Shown: positions 22,601-29,167, counted from the stretch's first letter. The stretch is 64,000 bases of DNA from Symbiodinium natans (GCA_905221605.1 CAJNDS010002074.1:192001-256000), one strand, 5' to 3'. The notes: generated by a model from the sequence alone, not told the origin. Made by a program: numbers and translations.

Positions 22601-25600
22601 AGGTCCTGCCCGTCCACCAAGTGTCCTGGCGCTTGGCTCCCTGCAAGTTGAAGTTGTCGTGAACAACCGATCCCCCCTCAACCTCAGTGAATCTTTCGGG
22701 TGAAATGTTCGGGAAACGCTGAACGTCATGTTCGTCGGGAACGTACAACCTTTTGCGAGGGTAAAGATGCTGGCGAATGACAGCGCCTAACTCTGGATCG
22801 ACTTCCCAAAAGTCCTCCTTCCGAGTCGGCTCGGGGTTTCCCCCAGCTGCAGGAGCTGCCACCTTCTTGTCAAAGACATAAGCGAACGGATGTGCTTCCC
22901 TCGGCAACATGACCTTTGATTCCTCAAAATGATTGCACCCAAAATACCTGCCAAAAGGTTCAGGGGGATCTAAGTCTATGACATCGCTGATGGTTTTCCA
23001 GCCCTTGCTCATGTTTTCTGCCGGTCCTGCCATCTTGAAGTCGTCGACATAAACAACAAGAAGAAGATCAAGTTGTGGATGGTAGAAAATGGACTGCCAT
23101 ATCTCAGGCAATACAGCGACCCACCCAGCAGAAGTAAGCTGCTTCGTACAGTGCTGCTCCCAAATCCCTCCGGAATCGGGATGACCGTAGAGAGCTAGCA
23201 TCAGCGGGCAAACAGGGTCTTTGTATTTTGTCCACTCTTTTGGCCACCTGTTTCTAGGCAGCCTCACCCACGTCTCGACGCCTTTGAACAGGGCCTGCGT
23301 GTATGCTTGACGAGCATCGGCCTGCTGCTTGCTGTAGCCAGGCTGACTTCCGAAAACGTCAATCACCTTTGCGGCCTCCATGCTAGCGGGGCTAGATCCG
23401 AGTTCTGCAAAGATGGCATGATCGTTGTGTTCGTCGGAAACCCGGTTGCCCTGGAATACGCTTCGGCCCTTCCACTTGCGATCTGGGCGCCCTTTCGGTA
23501 GCTCGGACCCCTTAAGGCTGCAAATCTCAAAGATCCTCCCAAAATGTGCCTTCACCCCTTTCTTCTGGGCTTCACTAGCAACATCGGAGTACTCACGAAC
23601 CTTCTCGGACAACCAGCACTGCTTATCGACAAGCTTTTGCCACTCTTTGTCCAGTGCAGCTTGGGCATCAATGTTGCTGTTGATCTCCTTTTGTGATACA
23701 ACTCTAGCAACAAGTGCGTACTGGAGCTGAGCGACCTCACAGAGCTTATCAAAGTACATTCGGCTGAGCTTCTCGCGGCGAGGTTCCTGGACCCTAGGTC
23801 CAACGGGCATTGCTGGGGCAGCGTCCCTACGCTTTCTCTGTTCTTCGGCTTCTTCAAGTTCAACCTTCCTGCGATACCTTTCGATGTCGGCCTCACGCTG
23901 GGTCCTAGACATGGAGGTCCAGAACTCAGAGGGAGTATCAGGAGGTCTCTTAGAGCCCCTCCTGTTTCGGACAAGTCTCACGCCATCCCAATTGTACCCC
24001 TGTGGTACTTTGGAACCATCGGGCATCCTGTTGGGATCATGAGGCTTGATAGATTCGGGGGCGCTTCTGGAGCTCGGTTCGGGAGGAGCTAAGGGCTTTG
24101 GTTCCCCTACCTCTTTGTTTTCCTTCTCCCTAGCATCGATTTCGGCGCATCTCCGATCGAGCTCATCCAACGGGTCCTCTTCTCCTTCAGGGACGTAGTC
24201 GGCAAAAAGCTGTTCGATGAGATCATCTTCGTTGAGGTCAGTAGGCTTGTGCTGCTCAAAACAATTCTGATCATCAAGCGACGGAGGCCCTTTGTCTTCG
24301 ATGGGGCTAGCAAGAGGGAAGGTAAGTTCCCCTAGCGGAAGCTCCATGCGTTTGACTCGGAGGATCTTGAGGCTATCGTTCTCGAGGGCATCACGGCATC
24401 CCTTGACGGGCGCTACAAGGTATTCATCCTTCCAGATGAAGCCTGGCTGAACATGGTACCCCAGAAAGATGCCTTCCTCTCCGGTTGGTGCAAACTTAGA
24501 GCTACCTGTAGCATTTTGCTTCGGATTATTCCAATAGATGATCCTAGCGCCAAACGGTATGGCGAGGCCACTGAATTCCTCATCAAAACGATCTACCCAA
24601 GGAACAGTCTCAGTGTCGAATCGCTTCGAGGTGTTCAGGGCCATGGTGTGATGCTGTGCGGCCAAAGGCCACATTTTATCAGGAAGCCCCGCCTGGAGAA
24701 GGTTGGCACGAGTGCCTTCGAGGACAGTCCTGATCTCTCTCTCGATGACAGCCTTGTTTTGATCAACATAGGCTCGAGAGGTATTGTGCCTGCAGCCAAT
24801 CCGTTTAACAGCATTTTCAAGCTCAAACGCATTATCGGAGTACACTATACCAACACTATCCTCAACTTGAAGAAAGTGCAGCAAGTTTTCGTAGCACTCC
24901 TCAGCGTTCTTGGAAACGGCCGGGTAAACATACCTGAAGTTGGACCAGACATCCTTAACCACGAATGCAACCTTTTCCCCCTCGAACCCAAAGTCTCGGA
25001 AGTCCTTCGTGATGACATGGTCGATCGTGATGTGGTCCCCGAATTTCTTGGATGCGATAGTGCTCGATCCTCCCTTCTTTCGTGCATGGGGGGCCATCAT
25101 TTTTGCCCTTTGGCACACTTTACAGAAAGGATTCTTGGGTCGATGGGTGAATTTGTGGGCAGCAGTCTCGGCTTCCAGCCTAAGTTTTTCGGAACCTCCT
25201 ACGTCATCGGGCGCTTCATCGTGATCACTATCAGGTTCAGGTTCGGGATTGTCAGGTGGTCTTTCGAAGATCGAAATTGAGAGGATGGTCGGCTCTTCGA
25301 ACTTAGCAACCTTTTGCGGAAGTTCTCTCATGTCGGCCTTGTTCTCGATCTTGGACCATTCACCTCCCCTGAAAACCCAAGTTGTCCTGATCACGAAGCT
25401 AGGATGTCTCGACGCAGGAGTCCTGAAGGCTTTGGGTCTGTGTCCGATGATTACCTTACGGTGTTCTTCAGTTGCAGTCCAACCTGTTTTGCTTAGCTGT
25501 TCTTTGGAAATGGCGATCGGCGGCACCTTGGAAATTGCATCGCGGACCTCAGGATCAAGGTGCTTACCTGGGTCCTCGTCTTGTTCGTCTTCACCGGCGG

Positions 25601-25691
25601 GATGTTCATGCGCAGCACCGGCGAGCCCGCAAGGGCCGCTATCTACTGAAAAAGCGAGCTGCCCCCCTGGCTGAATACCGGGGAGACAATG
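16644..25691 (-). CDS. pol: Pol polyprotein with integrase, RT, RNase H and a long accessory tail
   Basis: The frame is open from 25,691 (just after a TAA at 25,692-25,694). It has no ATG near its start, which fits translation by frameshift from gag. Residue numbers count the GTG codon at 25,524-25,526 as 1. An HHCC finger (H124, H128, C135, C138) precedes the integrase core (D169, D231, E262). Reverse transcriptase spans about 595-860 with D737 and YVDD at 826-829. RNase H spans about 1145-1370 (DADW at 1157, STES, DNQAT, ADIFTKP). A standard copia Pol would end near 1,370. Here it runs to 2,960 with dioxygenase-like, unknown, SGNH-like, Tpt1-like, zinc-ribbon and Arg/Gly-rich parts, each listed separately. 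No stop or frame break separates them, so they are probably part of one polyprotein, possibly cut by the element's protease. Confidence 0.94.
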   Translation of the reverse strand, partial: HCLPGIQPGGQLAFSVDSGPCGLAGAAHEHPAGEDEQDEDPGKHLDPEVRDAISKVPPIAISKEQLSKTGWTATEEHRKVIIGHRPKAFRTPASRHPSFVIRTTWVFRGGEWSKIENKADMRELPQKVAKFEEPTILSISIFERPPDNPEPEPDSDHDEAPDDVGGSEKLRLEAETAAHKFTHRPKNPFCKVCQRAKMMAPHARKKGGSSTIASKKFGDHITIDHVITKDFRDFGFEGEKVAFVVKDVWSNFRYVYPAVSKNAEECYENLLHFLQVEDSVGIVYSDNAFELENAVKRIGCRHNTSRAYVDQNKAVIEREIRTVLEGTRANLLQAGLPDKMWPLAAQHHTMALNTSKRFDTETVPWVDRFDEEFSGLAIPFGARIIYWNNPKQNATGSSKFAPTGEEGIFLGYHVQPGFIWKDEYLVAPVKGCRDALENDSLKILRVKRMELPLGELTFPLASPIEDKGPPSLDDQNCFEQHKPTDLNEDDLIEQLFADYVPEGEEDPLDELDRRCAEIDAREKENKEVGEPKPLAPPEPSSRSAPESIKPHDPNRMPDGSKVPQGYNWDGVRLVRNRRGSKRPPDTPSEFWTSMSRTQREADIERYRRKVELEEAEEQRKRRDAAPAMPVGPRVQEPRREKLSRMYFDKLCEVAQLQYALVARVVSQKEINSNIDAQAALDKEWQKLVDKQCWLSEKVREYSDVASEAQKKGVKAHFGRIFEICSLKGSELPKGRPDRKWKGRSVFQGNRVSDEHNDHAIFAELGSSPASMEAAKVIDVFGSQPGYSKQQADARQAYTQALFKGVETWVRLPRNRWPKEWTKYKDPVCPLMLALYGHPDSGGIWEQHCTKQLTSAGWVAVLPEIWQSIFYHPQLDLLLVVYVDDFKMAGPAENMSKGWKTISDVIDLDPPEPFGRYFGCNHFEESKVMLPREAHPFAYVFDKKVAAPAAGGNPEPTRKEDFWEVDPELGAVIRQHLYPRKRLYVPDEHDVQRFPNISPERFTEVEGGSVVHDNFNLQGAKRQDTWWTGRTYFPITTVEPEDFKHALAARSKTEAKREAKQSRFKAMDSISEETIPAMSKPVNVMTYDMKDFLISCVERYCELAKVDKNSLVYAATPFHENRVARPTEGEEEGGRLQPIASRVLMKVLFAARMARWDLLRATQSLASRVTKWSRDCDVGLHRLICYINSSLDLKMQGFIGDRVSDCKLWLFCDADWSGEHDNKSTSGCALYLVGPNTYYPLNAFSKKQTSITMSSTESEVVSANHGVRAQGLPSLSLWLFLWKHVSVDPASRKARPKQKARFDTDDIVARIDPELDEIRYGGNPQGRSVADLQGLNVALSDKFAVQVLEDNQATITILLKGDSEKLRHTDRTQRISFGWLKQQFERKFFNLVNADTSEQVADIFTKPFAERTKWLHALRLINHVLCPDQKKSPKGKDSDSHLVAKPSISATVTGRPDPEALATEALEKSDFRSCTAERIIQALPKRISRTRKNKLEIDEDSYYHSWGLYWFSGKQGLTRSTTQHPKTCQFLNAFVAKHAGPDFTWASLATSKNAKSKLHTDSRNLQDSTNLAIQFGDFQDGGLWVEGLGNQPQTKQQLPNGSDIWGSVFTKKDKPLFFSPTSKHVVLPWTGNRYSIIAYTPHGFPQISSTLSQQLQHSGFRLSPTTGSPSAAARPTPRPAAPKGVVLVCGDTSVPKLHGVTIVNVHELTENEAYRTVRQVKTLCDEGGKVLVYASLPGQGSDKCFRSVRTISRLLKNYRIDVVLHVHDSVKNEGLHNFMTLRCPHQFARIGHDIFMCSSAGFTAETKVRNEPDAVHDHSTKDGIIQSIIHSWKNGKLHNVRPKEVVDLSSLACPCIAGRKTTPSTMSAALYLKGDTPREDCASWWIGSLWRAVFAEEFRFSINPFYTQGIRYLYNEVPVQTATSLAIKDNSTVSDIARLAAVADEGLALLHPASGRGSIRQLLVVGDSTLYFKAGAKTASTIAEDIEAMTSMGAPLDHYAAVRVLPIWGGNLRKIRDTVVETFDEMVAQLPPEQQEQQVIDILVVWQGNELFGNYGVFIPPDLQHWNMPPEGYAAEGDWSQIASGVCGNIRRIAALKGRPCCGAISFTGPGRATYYSLPHQWEETMKVLLSYAKGQGCNVFEFANMAGELPLYDVYHFREDRESRSRLANYLAALSVLAAVQDMAQHVPEDLLQELARDYPFREGGRYRVPAEFESEWSKSSAGYRHMIPARAFTLEPWQRTIAPDTEPYVELSQEQVARETSNYRLGGHKQWHLRRDADKQYQSKARDADLASRKGTPASSSKDPEPDGEGNIELDSRSFEQVKRPAPWIVPYPKVKSSKTEKRGSPAKAEAEPSLFVDDVEDYYLGWSRSEELTFDEMRGINRDDFNSIPFDDPRMVHVLQAELKPEEEADIPHHIMKGITGLVRGHRSGRSWDRTWMLVDELIDIVLARYKILLGTRSIFSIVYHDNKARFSLRCMPDALRSQALGQDLYPVWIHCAQGHTQSARDRYTDTDLAVSWLSPKSQEEIGDTAAFAGRPLLPIEKCPPRLYHRTTRDAALAIVEGSMKPGFGDSGKAHNYFALAALEDLQVKSGVRADLPIEIVYETKLVLQHAWLFISESDGVLCSEEVPGTCALYVRDTRDGSYIWTRPSTEGSSRPANAEAHDPMENDQPSAAVTEDAETNDQAASSQSGTSYAKRVCPKCAHDYLIGQTLCIHCGQSFITPRSQLHRRKLQSARYFAKECAAASLGRHHRDLSDSDILQEMRRDAGTRGAISPEAETLAKAKQMAKRARNLGFEGIMDRFRGDAQFALQMIDQGHGVDDMRVFQLLINAALPNEGRTEAQRRLGVGSHGTGARFQADNPFTTARLIFVNCTPQELIAAGLATTPDDPAFVVSWIGAIMSLEDFIQILAKSDTIHRLVTFTGTEPTKGSSRWSLDENRAWILDLVRKNQGPAERAYLAKDEDAQRSREAQAKIASAKPKGRGKGEQNRGEQYRAPRYEWTDSYRQGGRWNRQW
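16647..16769 (-). other. Basic Arg/Gly-rich C-terminal tail of pol
   Basis: The last 40 residues or so are rich in Lys, Arg, Gly and aromatic residues (KPKGRGKGE, RQGGRWNRQW). Such RG tails usually bind RNA. It may help keep the accessory module on the element RNA; inference. Confidence 0.55.
17517..17609 (-). other. Zinc ribbon in pol
   Basis: Two CxxC knuckles, C2645/C2648 (VCPKCAHDY) and C2659/C2662 (LCIHCGQSF), ten residues apart. This is a small zinc ribbon of the nucleic-acid or protein-binding type. Confidence 0.75.
17742..18374 (-). other. Tpt1/KptA RNA 2'-phosphotransferase-like domain in pol
   Basis: Residues about 2385-2595. The order of blocks follows Tpt1/KptA: YHDNKARFSL (2411-2420), IHCAQGHTQS (2441-2450, matching IRANQGHS), LYHRTTRDAALAIVEGSMKP (2494 on, matching YHGT...I...GL.PM) and a C-terminal strand. 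Tpt1 removes the 2'-phosphate left at tRNA splice junctions using NAD+ and can also act on other ends. Two conserved positions differ: the Arg of IRA is His, and the RxHVHLA block reads KAHNYFA. The domain may therefore be altered or inactive, or a divergent ADP-ribosyl transferase. Confidence 0.65.
19152..19835 (-). other. SGNH/GDSL hydrolase-like domain in pol
   Basis: Residues about 1898-2125 carry the SGNH blocks in order: LLVVGDST (block I, S1912), a Gly block (IWGGN, near 1951), VVWQGNE (block III, N1993) and YDVYHF (block V, D2098 and H2101, the DxxH pair). SGNH enzymes are esterases or acyl hydrolases. GDSL-type esterases are known in ORF1 of some CR1-like LINEs, but I know of none in copia Pol. 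The spacing fits an intact catalytic core. The substrate is unknown. Confidence 0.62.
19947..20669 (-). other. Unrecognised domain in pol
   Basis: Residues about 1620-1860, between the dioxygenase-like and SGNH-like parts. It starts after an Ala/Pro-rich linker with a hydrophobic strand (GVVLVCGDTSV), followed by alternating strands and helices (KVLVYASLPGQGSD, IDVVLHVHDS). A later part is Cys/Trp-rich (LACPCIAG, DCASWWIGSLWRAVF). The pattern suggests an alpha/beta Rossmann-like fold, but I recognise no family. Confidence 0.5.
20712..21293 (-). other. 2-oxoglutarate/Fe(II) dioxygenase-like domain (TET/JBP-like) in pol
   Basis: Residues about 1412-1605. The metal and co-substrate pattern is clear: H-x-D at H1503/D1505 in KLHTDSRN, a GDFQDGGLWVE strand, a distal His (H1568 in TSKHVVLPW) and the 2-oxoglutarate-binding Arg nine residues on (R1577 in GNRYSIIAYTP). 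The HxD...H...R layout and the Asn after the Fe-binding motif resemble TET/JBP enzymes, which oxidise thymine or 5-methylcytosine in DNA. Family placement is by motif reading only; other double-stranded beta-helix dioxygenases are possible. All four key residues are present, so it could be active. In an integrating element such a domain might edit base modification at the insertion or on the new copy; that is inference. Confidence 0.72.
21417..22094 (-). other. RNase H domain of pol
   Basis: Residues about 1145-1370. The copia blocks FCDADWSG (1155-1162), STSGCALYL, SSTESE, EDNQAT (1293) and ADIFTKP (1345-1351) are all present. This is where a normal copia Pol ends. Confidence 0.92.
22947..23744 (-). 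other. Reverse transcriptase domain of pol (RVT_2, copia type)
   Basis: Residues about 595-860. D737 (in ADARQAYTQAL) and the YVDD box at 826-829 give the three catalytic Asp residues. The LYG-x-PDSG-x-W block at 779-789 is typical of copia reverse transcriptases. Confidence 0.95.
24387..25169 (-). other. Integrase domain of pol
   Basis: Residues about 120-380. The zinc finger is H124, H128, C135 and C138. The catalytic triad is D169 (in TIDH), D231 (in YSDN) and E262 (in AVIEREIRT, matching the copia VERKNRT block). It inserts the cDNA into the genome. All key residues are present. Confidence 0.93.
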
Positions 25692-28600
25692 TTACTCTCC
25701 TCTTCGATAGCTGGAGTGGCAACAGAGCCTTCTGCGATCACAGGGACCCTGCCTTTGAGTTTGCACTTCAGCTTCCTGCCGTCGGGAGTGACAAAGAAAG
25801 GGACCTTCCCCGCATGCCAGTGGAAGTCATAACCCTCATCCATGCATCTGCGCCCGACAGAGCAGACAGGAGGAGTGCTTTCTAGTAGATAACACTCAAC
25901 TGGGAGGCTCAGTTCAGGGATATCGACTTTGACAGATTGATCCCCGAGTACTGGGCCATTTGCTGTGATTAGACTCACAGGCCTTGATGCAGTTTTGACC
26001 TCGACGCTCGGATAGTGAATCCTCAGATCCTCCTTGCTAATGAGGTCTTCCTCGCTACCAGTGTCAGCTAGGAACTCTAGGCCGGGCACTATGCCTGAGC
26101 AGGCAGGCGCGGGGGTGCGTTCGCATGACTCACATGTCAGGTCTTCACACATGTAACCACACTTAGTAGGTACATCGTTCGTCATGCTGATCACCAATGC
26201 CTCAAGTTGCTTAGCTTCGATCCTGGCACGATTCTGTTCTTTCATGCTCGGCTTGGGGCAGTCCTCGGCGGTGGCGTAAGCCACGCTGAAACGACGTTTC
26301 CTCCTGATGTGCCTGAAGCCATCACCTTCCACAGGAATGGCCTTCATGACAGGTTCATCACAGAAGGTGACCTTCAGTGGCTCTATTTTGAAAGTAGACT
26401 TGCCTACCCAAGCCCTAGAGGAGGGTTCCGGCGCAGTCTTCCTCCAGTTCCATGCCACTGCAGCAAAGCGAGGGTACTCTGGGAAGGTTTTCTCTACCCT
26501 AACCTTGCTCTTAAGTCGCCGGACATTGATCGGGCAGTCGCTTCCTGGTGCAAACCAGCCTGTTCTCTCCACGCGATGGTGTCTGATTAACAATCCACCC
26601 TTGAAGTCGACCTCCCACGTGTCCTCCAAAAGGCTTGTCTGCACAGCAGGTGCTGCGAGGCAACACGCCGCTGCCTTGTCCCTGCTCTTAGACCTACCTC
26701 GGCTTTTCGGTCTCCTAGGAGCGGGCGAGGGGGATCTAGGCTTAGGGTTAGTGGGATCAGGGGTGGCAGCAGCCGCCTTAGCTTTCGCAGCTGCGGCTGG
26801 CTTCTCCTGGTGGAGAAAACGACAGTTCTCGCCCTTGTTGCACTTCCCTTTCTTCCAGAAAGTACAGACACGCTGAATTCTACCTCCGATCTTTGGGGCT
26901 TTGTCAGGCTTCTTCGAGTTCGGTGACTGGGACCTAGTCTTGTGGAGGAAACTGCATTTGTCACCACGAGTACAGGTACCTTTCAGGAAGTCGTAGCACA
27001 CTCCCTTCGGGCTGTTTGACCTCTTTGGGGAGCTGGCATTGCTACTTCGCGAGCGGCTCGTGCTCCTAGATGGCGATCTACCTCTCTCACGGCCACCTCG
27101 GCTTGAGGGGCGAGACGGGCCCGTCGGGGCAGGAGCCCCAAACTTGTCCCCGTGGGACTTGGCGATCCTGTCTCGGTTTTTCCTGACCCTTTCCCTGGTA
27201 AGCAAGTCCCTAATCGACTGCAGAAGGAAGGAGTAGGTGTGAGAAGCAGATCCCTCCTTGGCACGGTCGTAAATCTCTAAGTCATACTTCATACGACTTG
27301 ACTTCCTAATTTGTCTAAGCAGAATATCTCGTAGTACCATTTCCTCAGGGACATGGCTCATTCCTGCAATGACACTCTCCCAATTGTGAAGAAAAGATGT
27401 GAGGTCATCTCCAACCATGTTAACCTTCAAAAGGTCCTCAACTGAGTAGAGTGAGCCTACTTCTTCGTTGGTTTTGAAGTGTTGTTCGAAGAGGTAAAGA
27501 ACCTGACGACCCCTCACGGATCTCTTTTGGGCGGCCTCGGTTTCCTTGAAGTTCAGGATGTGTCTACCGAGGTCTCCCTTTGCGACCTTACTGAGTGCAG
27601 CGAGCAGCTTCGTGTCGAGAGTCACAAACTTTCCTGGCTCTCTTAGCTTTTCGTGTGATGCGTTCTTGTCGTAGACTTCAAGGATCCACTCGAAAGCATC
27701 ATCGGGTCTATCGCTGGCCGCACGAATAGCTTCACGGGTCGCAGTCTTCCATGACCTGTACGTTTCGGGATTTGGGAAGTCTGGCAACCTAATGCTCTCG
27801 GCTTCGATCACCTTTGGTTTGTCGTCTTCAGTCCTCTCACCTTTCATGAGGCGAAGGTTTTCGAGGATTGCTGCCTGCGTTGCGAGCAGAGTCTCTGAGG
27901 TCAGACCAGTGGCCGGCATCCCGGTAACGGGTGCTGCAGGATTTCCTAGACCCGGAGGGGTCGTCAAGGGTCCTGCAGTGGTTCCTGCAGGCTGAGCTGA
28001 GCCAGCCGCATTCGCACTGACCGGTCCACCGATCGTCTGTCCTTCTGAGGGCGCTGCAGTTGCACCAGCTTGGGGCTGTTGTGCAGTTGTGTTACCTGGA
28101 TTCATCTGGGCCAGGAGTCCTCGCATGCTAGAGCTCAACATGTTTGGCGTTACCACGTTCGGTGCAGAAGGTGCACTAGGAAACACAGGGGCTTGTTGTT
28201 GTTGCGATTCTTCTGCGAACCTAAGTGCCCTTTCAGTGGCCAATAGCTTGTCCTCAATTTCGTCTTGCTGTTCTTTCGCAGCATCCAACATCGCGTCGAA
28301 TTCTTCCCTTTCGGTTCTTTGGTAGACCTGGAAATTTTCTTCGAACTCCGAGAGGAGGAACTGCGATTGTTGTGCAGCAAAACTGTTGGGTTGTTGATGG
28401 TATTGTTCTTGCATCCTTTGGGCGAGGAGCGCCTCTGATTGTGAAACGTTTTGCTCAATGCTTGCAAATCGGGCTTGCATTTCGTCAAGCTCTTCGATTA
28501 ATCCAAGTTCCCTGGTGGCTGACCGTTGTTCGAACCTCGCGAATCGCTCTTCGCACGATGCCATTCGAGTAGCATGTACTCTTTCGGCGAGTTCCTCAAG

Positions 28601-28966
28601 GTTCGAAACACCTTGTTCATTTGCACGGGCCTGTTCTTCCATGGCCAGTGTGTGCCTTCTCTCCGCTTCAATCTCTAAGAAACTTAGCTCCGTCCTAAGA
28701 CGTGCTCGGTTCTCATCATGAACATGAAACACATTCGTCTGCGAAAAGAAGTTCGCCGCCATGCTGAGGTTCCGACCATCATGCATGGACATGTTAGCGA
28801 AGTTCACTGCTTGAGGGTACGACTGTTGACCTAGGTGCGTCTCTGGTGCCCCTGCTCGGCTTCCCGTTGCCGGGAGCAGCAGAGGTAGTCCTGTACGTTC
28901 TGTAGCTGCTTCTTCGGCAGGTACAAGTTCAGGTGAAGCATTCTCCAGGTTCGCATCCGCAAGCAT
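25643..28966 (-). CDS. gag-pr: Gag-protease polyprotein of the copia element
   Basis: 1,107 residues from an ATG 23 bases after the 5' LTR. Residues about 85-255 are Glu/Gln/Arg-rich and likely a coiled coil; 255-350 are Pro/Ala/Gly-rich and disordered. A capsid-like helical region (about 385-600) resembles the UBN2/copia gag family. A Ser/Arg-rich stretch follows, with two CCCH zinc fingers, C-x7-C-x5-C-x3-H at C657-H675 and C701-H719, where most copia Gags have a CCHC knuckle. Near the C terminus is a retropepsin-like aspartic protease with the active-site DTG at 968-970. The stop TAG is at 25,643-25,645, overlapping the pol frame by 49 bases, so pol is probably made by -1 frameshifting. 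The protein should package and mature element RNA in the cytoplasm. Confidence 0.93.
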   Translation of the reverse strand: MLADANLENASPELVPAEEAATERTGLPLLLPATGSRAGAPETHLGQQSYPQAVNFANMSMHDGRNLSMAANFFSQTNVFHVHDENRARLRTELSFLEIEAERRHTLAMEEQARANEQGVSNLEELAERVHATRMASCEERFARFEQRSATRELGLIEELDEMQARFASIEQNVSQSEALLAQRMQEQYHQQPNSFAAQQSQFLLSEFEENFQVYQRTEREEFDAMLDAAKEQQDEIEDKLLATERALRFAEESQQQQAPVFPSAPSAPNVVTPNMLSSSMRGLLAQMNPGNTTAQQPQAGATAAPSEGQTIGGPVSANAAGSAQPAGTTAGPLTTPPGLGNPAAPVTGMPATGLTSETLLATQAAILENLRLMKGERTEDDKPKVIEAESIRLPDFPNPETYRSWKTATREAIRAASDRPDDAFEWILEVYDKNASHEKLREPGKFVTLDTKLLAALSKVAKGDLGRHILNFKETEAAQKRSVRGRQVLYLFEQHFKTNEEVGSLYSVEDLLKVNMVGDDLTSFLHNWESVIAGMSHVPEEMVLRDILLRQIRKSSRMKYDLEIYDRAKEGSASHTYSFLLQSIRDLLTRERVRKNRDRIAKSHGDKFGAPAPTGPSRPSSRGGRERGRSPSRSTSRSRSSNASSPKRSNSPKGVCYDFLKGTCTRGDKCSFLHKTRSQSPNSKKPDKAPKIGGRIQRVCTFWKKGKCNKGENCRFLHQEKPAAAAKAKAAAATPDPTNPKPRSPSPAPRRPKSRGRSKSRDKAAACCLAAPAVQTSLLEDTWEVDFKGGLLIRHHRVERTGWFAPGSDCPINVRRLKSKVRVEKTFPEYPRFAAVAWNWRKTAPEPSSRAWVGKSTFKIEPLKVTFCDEPVMKAIPVEGDGFRHIRRKRRFSVAYATAEDCPKPSMKEQNRARIEAKQLEALVISMTNDVPTKCGYMCEDLTCESCERTPAPACSGIVPGLEFLADTGSEEDLISKEDLRIHYPSVEVKTASRPVSLITANGPVLGDQSVKVDIPELSLPVECYLLESTPPVCSVGRRCMDEGYDFHWHAGKVPFFVTPDGRKLKCKLKGRVPVIAEGSVATPAIEEESNIVSPVFSQGGSSLFQ
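25661..25667 (-). promoter_or_regulatory. Putative -1 ribosomal frameshift site (G GGG GGC)
   Basis: In the gag frame the codons read CAG GGG GGC, giving a slippery heptamer of the X XXY YYZ type. It lies eight codons before the gag stop and inside the 49-base window where the pol frame is also open (25,643-25,691). Slipping back one base enters the pol frame. A second homopolymer (five T) lies just downstream and is an alternative. No stimulatory structure was tested. Confidence 0.6.
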
Positions 28967-28989
28967 TGTAGGCTATACGGCTGATAACC
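28967..28989 (-). other. Leader with putative primer-binding site
   Basis: Only 23 bases separate the 5' LTR from the gag ATG. On the minus strand they begin GGTTATCAGCC, loosely like the initiator-Met tRNA complement used by plant copia elements (TGGTATCAGAG). The match is imperfect, so the tRNA is not certain. The first bases also form a perfect 8-bp inverted repeat with the end of the LTR (CTGATAAC at 28,981-28,988 and GTTATCAG at 28,994-29,001). Confidence 0.5.
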
Positions 28990-29162
28990 TATAGTTATCA
29001 GGGAAACTCCAAGGTGTAATCACAAGCACTGAGTTGAGAATACCGTTAAGCCATGCAGGAGCGAACGCTCTATTTTCTACTGCAGAGGGCTTGCGAGGTA
29101 ATGCAACGGGACGATATGCACATGATGTTAAAATGCAAGGGTTATCGCAATGCAAAATTACA
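28990..29162 (-). repeat. 5' LTR of the copia element
   Basis: 173 bp, identical by eye to 15,979-16,151. On the minus strand it begins TGTAATTTTGC and ends GATAACTATA, so its termini are TG and TA rather than the usual TG and CA. The boundaries follow from the flanking CAGAC duplication. Confidence 0.95.
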
Positions 29163-29167
29163 CAGAC
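29163..29167. repeat. Target-site duplication CAGAC, right copy
   Basis: Direct copy of 15,974-15,978. It fixes the right end of the element at 29,162. Confidence 0.9.

Larger units (their letters stand above)
15979..29162 (-). mobile_element. Complete Ty1/copia-type LTR retrotransposon (13.2 kb) with an enzyme-rich pol extension
   Basis: Two 173-bp direct repeats bound the element and are themselves flanked by the 5-bp duplication CAGAC. Read on the minus strand the order is 5' LTR, very short leader, gag plus aspartic protease, then integrase, reverse transcriptase (YVDD) and RNase H. Integrase before reverse transcriptase is the Ty1/copia order. Pol then runs on for about 1,600 residues of non-standard domains. 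A purine-rich tract lies directly before the 3' LTR. Both frames are free of premature stops and the LTRs are identical by eye, so the copy looks young and possibly competent. No telomere-like array or MITE lies inside it, unlike the flanks. Seen directly: repeats, frames and motifs. Inferred: activity and age. Confidence 0.96.

Noticed and set aside
24453-25280. 275-codon plus-strand frame inside pol
   Set aside because: Antisense shadow of the integrase region; no independent motif.
17742-25526. Reading the accessory tail as a separate host gene fused by assembly error
   Set aside because: The frame is continuous from RNase H to the end, lies within the target duplications, and is followed by a polypurine tract and LTR, so it belongs to the element.
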